Assembly: GCF_000321415.2 (NCBI RefSeq)
Contig: NC_019902.2
Location: forward strand, 248,001-312,000
From: Thioalkalivibrio nitratireducens DSM 14787
Lineage (GTDB): Bacteria; Pseudomonadota; Gammaproteobacteria; Ectothiorhodospirales; Ectothiorhodospiraceae
Reading direction: 5' to 3'
DNA length: 64,000 nucleotides
Every line of letters starts with the position of its first letter. Position 1 is the stretch's first letter. The notes beneath the pieces are model-generated. The model was not told where the DNA came from. It worked only from the letters and a program-made list of their open reading frames with translations, and searched no databases. Below, piece after piece: positions 15,332 through 22,576 of the stretch. The translations under genes were made by a program, and so were the position numbers.

Positions 15332-17353
15332 ATGATTGCCGAGCTTGGACTGTTTGCGCTGATCCTGGCGCTGCTGTTGGCGATCGCCCAGGGCACGCTG
15401 CCGCTGATCGGCGCCGCACGCGGCGACGTCGCGCTGATGGCGGTGGGGCGCAGCGCCGCGTTCGGGCAGCTGTTCTTCGTCGCGCTGGCGTACGCGGCGC
15501 TGACCTGGGCCTTTGTCACCGACGACTTCTCGCTGCGCTATGTCGCGACCCACTCCAACTCGCTGCTGCCGACCCAGTACAAGATCTCCGGGGTCTGGGG
15601 CGGACACGAGGGCTCGCTGCTGCTGTGGGTGTTGATCCTGAGCCTGTGGAGCGCGGCGGTCGCGACCTTCAGCCGCAGCCTGCCGCGCGAGGTGCTGGCG
15701 CGGGTGCTGGGCGTGATGGGCCTGGTCGCGATCGGCTTCATCGGCTTCACCTTGTTCACCTCGAGCCCGTTCGAGCGCCTGCTGCCGGCGGCGATGGAAG
15801 GGCGCGATCTCAACCCGATGCTGCAGGACCCGGGGCTGATCTTCCACCCGCCGATGCTGTACATGGGCTATGTCGGCTTCTCGGTCGCGTTCGCGTTCGC
15901 GATCGCCGCGCTGATCGGCGGCCGGCTCGATGCGGCCTGGGCGCGCTGGTCGCGGCCCTGGACCGCGGTCGCCTGGGCGTTTCTGACGCTCGGCATCGCG
16001 CTCGGGAGTTGGTGGGCGTACTACGTGCTCGGCTGGGGCGGCTGGTGGTTCTGGGATCCGGTCGAGAACGCGTCGTTCCTGCCCTGGCTGATGGGTACCG
16101 CGCTGCTGCATTCGCTGGCGGTGACCGAGAAGCGCGGCGGGTTCAAGAACTGGACCGTGATGCTCGCGATCCTGACCTTCTCGCTGGTGCTGCTGGGCGC
16201 GTTCCTGGTGCGTTCCGGGGTGCTGACCTCGGTGCACGCGTTCGCGGTCGACCCCGACCGCGGGCTGTACCTGCTCGGCTTCATGGCGGTGGTCGTCGCC
16301 GGCTCGCTGACGCTGTTCGCCTGGCGCGCGGGCAAGGTCGGTCTCGGCGGCAGCTTCGGGCTGGTCTCGCGCGAGTCGGCGCTGCTGACCAACAACGTGC
16401 TGCTGGCGGTGTCCGCAGCGGCGGTGCTGCTGGGCACGCTGTACCCCTTGTTCCTCGACGCGTTCGGTCTGGGCAAGATCTCGGTCGGCCCGCCGTACTT
16501 CGAGGCGGTGTTCCTGCCGTTGATGCTGCCGCTGTTGCTGCTGCTCGGGTTCGGCCCGCGGCTGCGCTGGAAGCAGGACAGCCCGACCGAGCAGCTGTGG
16601 CGGCTGCGCTGGATCCTCGGGTTCAGCCTGGTGTTCGGGATGCTCTGGCCGCTGGCGGTCGGCAGCTGGTCGCTGCTTGCCGGAATGGGCACCTTCCTCG
16701 GGCTGTGGATCATCGGCTCGGCACTGAAGGACCTGGTCGAGCGCCTGCGCCGGCGCCCGGGCAGCACGCAGGGCTTCGGCACCCGGGTCAAGCGGCTCGG
16801 GCGCAGCTACGCCGGCATGCAGATCGCGCACATCGGCGTCGCACTGCTGGTGATCGGCGTCACCTTCGTGCTCGGCTACGACGACGAGCGCGACGTGCGC
16901 ATGGCGGTGGGCGAGACGGTCGAGGTCGGCGGCTACGCGTTCCGGCTCGATGCGCTGGAACACATCGACGGGCCGAACTACAGCGCCGAACAGGCGACGG
17001 TCGCGGTGTACCGCGACGACGGCCGGCGCCTGGCGACGCTGCGCCCGCAGATGCGCGACTACTTCAGCCAGGACATGCCGATGGCACACACCTCGCTGCA
17101 CCGGGGGCTGTTCCGGGACCTGTACGTGAACATGGGAGAGCCGCTGGGCGGGGATGCCTGGGTGATGCGCGTCTACTACAAGCCGTACATGAACTGGATC
17201 TGGACCGGCGCGGTGCTGATGGGCCTGGGCGGCTTCCTGGCCGCCACCGACCGCCGCTACCGCGTGCGCGTGCGCCGCGAGGAGGATCTGCCCGACGACG
17301 ACACCGACACCGCCGCCAGGCCCCCGGGCAAGCCGTCGGCTGCGTCGGCCTGA
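15332..17353 (+). CDS. ccmF: Cytochrome c haem lyase CcmF (second copy)
   Basis: A 673-residue polytopic protein with the haem-handling motif WGGWWFWDPVENASFLPW (about residues 234-251) and the same segment order as the copy at 9467 (FHPPMLYMGYVGFSVAF, TEKRGGFKNW, LTSVHAF). It follows ccmE closely and is therefore the general-purpose lyase for CXXCH sites. The two copies are clearly paralogous; the differences are spread over the whole length. It starts at ATG 15332 behind a weak ribosome site in the ccmE tail. Confidence 0.94.
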   Translation: MIAELGLFALILALLLAIAQGTLPLIGAARGDVALMAVGRSAAFGQLFFVALAYAALTWAFVTDDFSLRYVATHSNSLLPTQYKISGVWGGHEGSLLLWVLILSLWSAAVATFSRSLPREVLARVLGVMGLVAIGFIGFTLFTSSPFERLLPAAMEGRDLNPMLQDPGLIFHPPMLYMGYVGFSVAFAFAIAALIGGRLDAAWARWSRPWTAVAWAFLTLGIALGSWWAYYVLGWGGWWFWDPVENASFLPWLMGTALLHSLAVTEKRGGFKNWTVMLAILTFSLVLLGAFLVRSGVLTSVHAFAVDPDRGLYLLGFMAVVVAGSLTLFAWRAGKVGLGGSFGLVSRESALLTNNVLLAVSAAAVLLGTLYPLFLDAFGLGKISVGPPYFEAVFLPLMLPLLLLLGFGPRLRWKQDSPTEQLWRLRWILGFSLVFGMLWPLAVGSWSLLAGMGTFLGLWIIGSALKDLVERLRRRPGSTQGFGTRVKRLGRSYAGMQIAHIGVALLVIGVTFVLGYDDERDVRMAVGETVEVGGYAFRLDALEHIDGPNYSAEQATVAVYRDDGRRLATLRPQMRDYFSQDMPMAHTSLHRGLFRDLYVNMGEPLGGDAWVMRVYYKPYMNWIWTGAVLMGLGGFLAATDRRYRVRVRREEDLPDDDTDTAARPPGKPSAASA

Positions 17354-17362
17354 GGCCCGGGC

Positions 17363-17902
17363 ATGCGTTCGCGTTCGCTGCTTCCCTTCCTGCCCGTTCT
17401 GATTCTGATCGGGCTGGTCGGGGCGCTGGCCGGTGCACTGGTCTGGAATATAATGAACGTTCCGGAGCCACTGGTGGGCCGCGACGCACCGGCGTTCGAT
17501 CTGCCGGAATTGCGGAACCCGGAGGCCCGGTTCGCCAGCACCGACATGCTCGGACAGCCGGCGCTGCTGAACGTCTGGGCGTCGTGGTGCGTGACCTGCC
17601 GCCAGGAGCACCAGACATTGGTGAGCCTCGAGCGCATGGGTATCCCGGTATTCGGCCTGAACTTCCGCGACAGCCGCGAGCAGGCGGTGAATTACCTGAG
17701 CCGGGGAGGAGACCCGTTCTCCGCGATCGGATTCGACCCGAACGGGCGGGTCAGTGCGGATTGGGGCGTGCATGCGACGCCGGTGACGTTCCTGGTCGAC
17801 CGTCATGGGCAGGTCCGGTTCAAGCATGTCGGCCCGCTGCGCGCGGAACTCGTGCGGCGCGAATTGATCCCGCTCTATCGCCAGCTCGAGGCCGAGTCAT
17901 GA
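17363..17902 (+). CDS. ccmG: CcmG/DsbE thiol:disulfide oxidoreductase (second copy)
   Basis: A 179-residue protein with one N-terminal transmembrane helix (about 7-28) and a thioredoxin-like domain with WASWCVTCRQEH (about residues 72-83), the CcmG-type acidic loop after it, and the cis-Pro segment HATPVTFLVDRHG. It reduces apocytochrome cysteines. It lies 9 bp after ccmF. Confidence 0.93.
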   Translation: MRSRSLLPFLPVLILIGLVGALAGALVWNIMNVPEPLVGRDAPAFDLPELRNPEARFASTDMLGQPALLNVWASWCVTCRQEHQTLVSLERMGIPVFGLNFRDSREQAVNYLSRGGDPFSAIGFDPNGRVSADWGVHATPVTFLVDRHGQVRFKHVGPLRAELVRRELIPLYRQLEAES

Positions 17903-17986
17903 CGGCCCCCGCGGGCCGGATTCCGTTCGGTTCGCGGAGCCCGGGGTTGGTGCCCCGGCGGCAAACCCTGTATTTCGGAGAAGTGA

Positions 17987-18874
17987 ATGACCCTGTTCTG
18001 GATTCTTGCGATCGCGCTCTTGGCGATCTCCTTGCTGTTCGTGTTCGTGCCGTTGTGGCGTGCCCGGACGGTGGTCGACACCACCGGCGCCCGGAGAGGC
18101 GCAACCGGTACCGGCTTGTCGATCTATCGCAGTCAGATGGCGGAACTCGACGCCGACCACCAGGCCGGTGCATTGTCCGAGGCGCAGTATCAGGCCGCAA
18201 AAGTGGACCTGCAGCGCAGCCTGCTCGAGATGTCCGAATCGGCAAAGGGTTCGAACCGCACGCCGTCGCACTCCTGGCGCTGGGCCGCCGGCGGCGCAGC
18301 GCTGATGCTGGTCCCGGTGCTGGCTGTGGGCATCTACCAGGGATTCGGCGGCGGTCCGCTGGCCTTTGATCCGCCGCGGCAGCCCGATCCGTCCGAGACC
18401 GTCGCCAGTGCCGGGAACGGCCCCGACGAGATCGTCGAGGCACTGCGTGAACGCCTGGACCAGAGCCCGGACGACCCGATCGCCTGGGCATTGCTGGGTA
18501 AGGTCTACCACGCGATGGGGCTGACGCGGCAGGCCGCGCAAGCCTACGCCGAGTCGCTCGAGTACGGCGGAAACCACGACGCCGACATCTTGGTGGACTA
18601 CGCCGATGTCCTCGGTACAATTCAGAACGGCAACCTCGAGGGGCGGCCGCGCGAACTGGTCCGGCGTGCTCTTGCGATCGAGCCTGATCACGTCACCGGC
18701 TTGTGGCTCGCGGGTACCGCGGCCTTCCGCGCGGGCGACTACGCCGACGCTCGCGAGCACTGGCAGCGGCTTGCGCGCCGCCTGCCGGAGGACTCGCAGA
18801 ACGGCGCGGTCATCCGCGCGAACCTCGACGAGCTGGAGGCGCGCCTGGCCCGGGCGGGCGACGTGAACCCCTGA
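17987..18874 (+). CDS. ccmI: CcmI-type TPR protein (second copy)
   Basis: A 295-residue protein with an N-terminal helix (TLFWILAIALLAISLLFVFV), the CcmI-1 pattern LSIYRSQMAELDADHQAGAL, a second helix (about 99-115) and TPR units (DPIAWALLGKVYHAMGLTRQAAQAYAESLEY and following). It is shorter than the copy at 12524 because it lacks the C-terminal beta domain. No LRCxxCQ protein (CcmH) lies between it and ccmG, where one would normally be. ATG 17987 follows cggag at 17976-17980. Confidence 0.85.
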   Translation: MTLFWILAIALLAISLLFVFVPLWRARTVVDTTGARRGATGTGLSIYRSQMAELDADHQAGALSEAQYQAAKVDLQRSLLEMSESAKGSNRTPSHSWRWAAGGAALMLVPVLAVGIYQGFGGGPLAFDPPRQPDPSETVASAGNGPDEIVEALRERLDQSPDDPIAWALLGKVYHAMGLTRQAAQAYAESLEYGGNHDADILVDYADVLGTIQNGNLEGRPRELVRRALAIEPDHVTGLWLAGTAAFRAGDYADAREHWQRLARRLPEDSQNGAVIRANLDELEARLARAGDVNP

Positions 18875-18946
18875 CGCCTGCGCCGACCCGCCGCCCGGCG
18901 GTGCCGTTGCCACCCCGTGCGTGGTCCCCATGGCCTGCGGGAACCA

Positions 18947-18975
18947 TCTATGATCATGGGTGCAGTCATCATAGA
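18947..18975. promoter_or_regulatory. Dyad upstream of the NarX-like kinase gene
   Basis: Perfect 8-bp arms tctatgat (18947-18954) and atcataga (18968-18975) are separated by 13 bp, 53 bp before the kinase start. The spacing suits a dimeric regulator or an RNA hairpin. The bound factor cannot be named from sequence. Confidence 0.4.
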
Positions 18976-19028
18976 GGGGGTACCGGCCGACCGCCTGCCG
19001 CGGGTGCGGCGCCGCCCCGGGGATCCGC

Positions 19029-20945
19029 ATGCTACGTCGTATCCATCGCTCGCTGCTCGTGCAATTGGGTTTCGCGCTGTCGCTGATGGCCACCATGGCC
19101 CTGTTCGGTATCGTGACCTCGGTGATCATTGCCGAGCAGTTGCGCGGTGCGGCAACGGCGATCAATCATGCCGGCACCCTGCGCTACTCGACCTACGCCG
19201 CGAGCACCACGGCGCTGCGGCCGGAAGTCGAGGACGCGGCGCGGCACCGGGCGGATCTGGAGGCCGCGCTGGAGCGGTTCGAACGGCATTACCGGAGTGA
19301 GGCTCTTCAGCGGCTGGTGCCAAGCGAAGCGTCGCACCCGGCGCGGCGATCCTACGACGAGGTCGGGCGGATCTGGGACGCCGAAATGCGGCCGTTGATC
19401 CTCGGGTTCTCTGCTGTGCACCCGGATGGCGCAGGCTACCGGAATCTGCGTGTGGCGGTCGACGATTTCGTGGAGTTGGTCGACCGGATGGTGCTGCAGC
19501 TCGAACAGCGTACGGAGGCCTTCGTGCAGGTTCTGCGCGGCGTGCAGGCGGCCTGCCTGCTGATGACGGTGCTGGTGATGCTCTACACCGTCGGGTTTCT
19601 GCGGCGGCAGGTGATGCGCCCGCTGCGCGAACTGCTCGCCGGTGCCGAGGAGGTGCGCCACGGCGACTTTACCCGTCATGTTGCCCATACCGGGCGCGAC
19701 GAACTGGGACAGCTGGGTGCGGCGTTCAACCGGATGACCCGGGACCTGTCACGCCTCTACGGCGATCTCGAGGAGCGCGTGCGCGAGAAGACGCGGGCGC
19801 TCGAGTACAGCAACCGGTCGCTGGAACTGATGTACCGCTCGCTGAGCCATCTGCACGATGGCTCCCTGAACCGGGCGACCTACACCGACACCCTGCGCGA
19901 GATGGAGCAGGTGCTCGGCCTGGGGCACGGCAGCCTCTGCCTGCTCGAGCAGGACGGTCGCAAGGGTTTCCAGCTGGCCAACTCGGGAACCAGCGACGAC
20001 TCGACCGGACCTCTGTGTGACCGCTTGACGTGTGCGGCCTGCATCGACGATGCCCGCGAGGGTCCACAGCTGAAGACGGGACCCGACGGCCACCGGGTGG
20101 TATCCGTGCCGCTGTTCGACGGCGGGGAACTGCACGCGCTGCTGCAGATGACGGTACCCGGGGAAACCCGGCCCGAGCCGTGGCAGCTGCAATTGGTCGC
20201 GGCGATCGGCCGGCACCTCGGGGTCGCGATCGCGAGTCAGCGTCGTGCCCTTCAGGGCCGGCGCCTGGCGCTGCTGGAGGAGCGGGCGACGATTGCTCGG
20301 GAATTGCACGACTCGCTGGCCCAGGCGCTCAGCTACCTGAAGATCCAGGTCAGCCGCCTGCGCGCGGCGCTGCGCGGTTCACGCCGCAATGAGGAGGTGG
20401 AAGCGGCGCTGCAGGAACTCCACCATGGGCTGAACGACGCCTATGGGCAACTGCGCGAACTGCTGACGACGTTCCGGATCGGCCGAGGTGGAGAGGGATT
20501 GGGACGCACGCTCGAGGAGACGGCCGCCGGTATCGCGGCGCGCGGGCCCATCGAGATCACACTCGAGAACCGGCTCGCCGACGGGGAGCTCAATATCAAC
20601 GAGGAGATCCACGTGCTGCAGATCGTTCGGGAGGCGCTGTGCAACGTCCTGCGGCATGCCCGCGCCTCGCACGCCTGGGTGCGGCTGGAGTGGGCACCGG
20701 AGGGGGTTCTGCTGACGATCCGCGACGACGGCATCGGCATCGGCATCGGCATCGGCATTGGCGCCGGGGCCCGCGACAAATCGGATCACTACGGACTCTC
20801 GATCATGCGCGAGCGCGCACGGCAGTTGCATGGGACGATCTCAGTCGAGCCTGTTCGCGACGGCGGCACCTGCGTGGAACTGAGGTTCCGACCCGCGCCG
20901 GCCCCGGTTCCGCAACCGGCCGAAGCCGCGCGCTGGGCGGTCTGA
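19029..20945 (+). CDS. narX: NarX/NarQ-type nitrate/nitrite sensor histidine kinase
   Basis: A 638-residue membrane kinase. The order is: transmembrane helix 1 (about 12-36); a periplasmic domain with a P-box-like INHAGTLRYSTYAAS (about 45-60), the nitrate-binding helix of NarX/NarQ; transmembrane helix 2 (about 173-195); HAMP; a signalling helix; a GAF-like domain with a cysteine cluster (C304, C330, C335, C338); HisKA_3 with the phosphoacceptor His427 in ARELHDSLAQ; and HATPase with NIxxEIxxLQIVREALxNxxxHA and DDGIGIG. The G1 box is stretched by a repeat. It phosphorylates the regulator that starts 1 bp after its stop. Its closeness to the nitrite reductase island points to nitrite or nitrate sensing. 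ATG 19029 has no strong ribosome site. Confidence 0.88.
   Translation: MLRRIHRSLLVQLGFALSLMATMALFGIVTSVIIAEQLRGAATAINHAGTLRYSTYAASTTALRPEVEDAARHRADLEAALERFERHYRSEALQRLVPSEASHPARRSYDEVGRIWDAEMRPLILGFSAVHPDGAGYRNLRVAVDDFVELVDRMVLQLEQRTEAFVQVLRGVQAACLLMTVLVMLYTVGFLRRQVMRPLRELLAGAEEVRHGDFTRHVAHTGRDELGQLGAAFNRMTRDLSRLYGDLEERVREKTRALEYSNRSLELMYRSLSHLHDGSLNRATYTDTLREMEQVLGLGHGSLCLLEQDGRKGFQLANSGTSDDSTGPLCDRLTCAACIDDAREGPQLKTGPDGHRVVSVPLFDGGELHALLQMTVPGETRPEPWQLQLVAAIGRHLGVAIASQRRALQGRRLALLEERATIARELHDSLAQALSYLKIQVSRLRAALRGSRRNEEVEAALQELHHGLNDAYGQLRELLTTFRIGRGGEGLGRTLEETAAGIAARGPIEITLENRLADGELNINEEIHVLQIVREALCNVLRHARASHAWVRLEWAPEGVLLTIRDDGIGIGIGIGIGAGARDKSDHYGLSIMRERARQLHGTISVEPVRDGGTCVELRFRPAPAPVPQPAEAARWAV
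20730..20765 (+). repeat. Hexanucleotide repeat in the ATP-binding G1 box of the NarX-like kinase
   Basis: Four perfect ggcatc units (20730-20753) plus two diverged units (ggcatt, ggcgcc) encode alternating Gly-Ile. They lengthen the DxGxGI box of the kinase to DDGIGIGIGIGIGAGA. Copy-number changes would keep the frame. Confidence 0.9.
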
Positions 20946-20946
20946 C

Positions 20947-21582
20947 ATGACGGCAACGGTCCGCGTGCTGGTGATCGACGACCACCCCCTGTTCCGGCGG
21001 GGGGCGCGTCATCTGATGGATATCGATGGCGGGTTCGAGGTCGTCGGCGAGGCCAGTTCCGGGCGCGAGGGCCTCGATCTGGCGCTGAGCCTGCGGCCCG
21101 ACCTGGTGCTGCTGGACCTGAACATGAGCGACATGGACGGCACCGAGACCCTCGGCGCGCTGCGCGAGGCCGGGATCGACGCCCGCGTGGTCATGCTCAC
21201 CGTGTCCGACGAGGAGGAGGATCTGGTGGCCGCGCTGCGGGCCGGTGCCGATGGCTACCTGTTGAAGCATACCGAGCCCGAGGATCTGCTGCGCCAGTTG
21301 CGGCAGGTGCTCTCGGGCCGCCTCATCCTGACCGACGAACTCACCGAACGCCTGGCCGAGGCGATGCGCCGCCAGCCGGCCCCCGGGGAGCGCGTTGTGC
21401 TGACGCGCCGCGAACAGGAGGTGCTCGACCAGATCGCCGCCGGCCTGAGCAACAAGCAGATCGCGCGGGAACTGGGGCTGAGCGAAGGCACGGTCAAGGT
21501 GCATGTGAAGCACCTGCTGAAGAAGCTCGGGATGCACTCCCGCCTCGAGGCGGCCCTGTGGGTGGTGGAACAGCAGAAATAG
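20947..21582 (+). CDS. narL: NarL-family response regulator
   Basis: A 211-residue two-domain regulator. The receiver domain shows the acidic pair D11-D12, phosphoacceptor D57 (VLLDLNM), a Thr/Ser switch (MLTVSD) and Lys (YLLKHTEPEDLL, as in NarL). The C-terminal LuxR/GerE helix-turn-helix reads LTRREQEVLDQIAAGLSNKQIARELGLSEGTVKVHVKHLLKKL, here given as separate parts: LTRREQEVL, SNKQIARELGLSEGTVKVHV, KHLLKKLG. It is the partner of the kinase immediately upstream. Its likely targets include the 7-2-7 site at 7112. Confidence 0.92.
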   Translation: MTATVRVLVIDDHPLFRRGARHLMDIDGGFEVVGEASSGREGLDLALSLRPDLVLLDLNMSDMDGTETLGALREAGIDARVVMLTVSDEEEDLVAALRAGADGYLLKHTEPEDLLRQLRQVLSGRLILTDELTERLAEAMRRQPAPGERVVLTRREQEVLDQIAAGLSNKQIARELGLSEGTVKVHVKHLLKKLGMHSRLEAALWVVEQQK

Positions 21583-21678
21583 GGGCCGGCCTCGGTGCCA
21601 CGTTCCTCACGGCGATCCAGCGCGGTCCGCACCAACGCGTTCGGGTCGGTGATGGCTTCGGGCCGGACGCCCGCGGGC

Positions 21679-22485
21679 TCAGGATGGCCCCTCCGGCAGG
21701 TCGGTCTCGATCTCCGGAGCGCGCAGATGCGGCTGTTGCCCGAAATAGTCGGCGAGTTGTGCATAAACTCCGGGAAACACTTCGCGCAGGTATCCGGGCG
21801 AGAAGAAGAAGTACTCACTGGCGACCGCCAGGAATTCGGCCGGGTCGGTGGCTGCGTAGGGGTCGATCAGCGGATCTTCGCCGCGCTCGATGCCATCGTT
21901 CAGACGCTCGAAGGCCGCGCTGAAGGTGTCGGTCCAGGCTTTTGCGGGCATCCGCGCGGGCAGCGGCGGGAAACCGTTCACGTCGCCGTTCGCGGCGTCC
22001 AGCGTGTGCGTCATTTCGTGCACGATCACCGCGCCGTCGGTGGCGATGTCGTTCCAGGACAGAACGACCGGGCCGCGTTCCCAGGCCTCCCCGGCCTGCG
22101 GCACCACCGCCCGGTGATGCACTCCGGCGTCGTCGACCCATTCCTGTTCGGGGGCGAACGTGTCCGGGTAGACGATCACGGTCTTCCATTCCCGGTAGGC
22201 GCGGGTACCGAGATGGAGCACCGGTAAGCTGGCATAGGCCGCGATCACATGTCGCTGCCAGAGCTGGAGATCCACGCCGATCGCGACGAAATGCTTGGCC
22301 GCCAGAAATTCGCCGATGCGTTCCCGCAGAACCGCGACGTCTTCCGGTGACAGGGCGGCCAGGAACGGAACCCGCGACTGCAGTGCGGCCCACTGGTCCT
22401 CATCCAGCACGACCGGATCCGGCCCGGTCAGGCGCAGGCGCCTGCCGAGGCCATCGAACAGGGTTCTCAGGTCATTTGGCATCAT
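21679..22485 (-). CDS. mtfA: MtfA-type zinc peptidase
   Basis: A 268-residue soluble protein of the M90 family. The zinc motif is VIVHEMTHTLDAANG (about residues 152-166), with the family pattern GDVNGFPPL after it and a third ligand region ASEYFFFSPGYL near 226. E. coli MtfA binds the repressor Mlc and has aminopeptidase activity. It is divergent from gshA. Two Met codons start the frame; ATG 22485 is used here. Confidence 0.88.
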   Translation of the reverse strand: MMPNDLRTLFDGLGRRLRLTGPDPVVLDEDQWAALQSRVPFLAALSPEDVAVLRERIGEFLAAKHFVAIGVDLQLWQRHVIAAYASLPVLHLGTRAYREWKTVIVYPDTFAPEQEWVDDAGVHHRAVVPQAGEAWERGPVVLSWNDIATDGAVIVHEMTHTLDAANGDVNGFPPLPARMPAKAWTDTFSAAFERLNDGIERGEDPLIDPYAATDPAEFLAVASEYFFFSPGYLREVFPGVYAQLADYFGQQPHLRAPEIETDLPEGPS

Positions 22486-22510
22486 CGGATCATTATCCCA
22501 CGGACACCAA

Positions 22511-22540
22511 TGTGACCGCGCGTGGTCATTACGGTATGTT
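22511..22540 (+). promoter_or_regulatory. Possible gshA promoter with a small dyad
   Basis: TGTGAC (22511-22516) and TATGTT (22535-22540) with 18-bp spacing resemble -35 and -10 boxes, 37 bp before the GTG start of gshA. The 5-bp dyad tgacc-N6-ggtca at 22513-22528 overlaps the -35 region and could be an operator. Confidence 0.35.
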
Positions 22541-22576
22541 CCCCGCCTTCGTCGGTCCAGACAAAGGAAAAAGTCC

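Noticed and set aside
14738-17827. 1029-codon minus-strand frame opposite ccmE-ccmF-ccmG
   Set aside because: It results from strong codon bias in the plus-strand genes and has no domain features.
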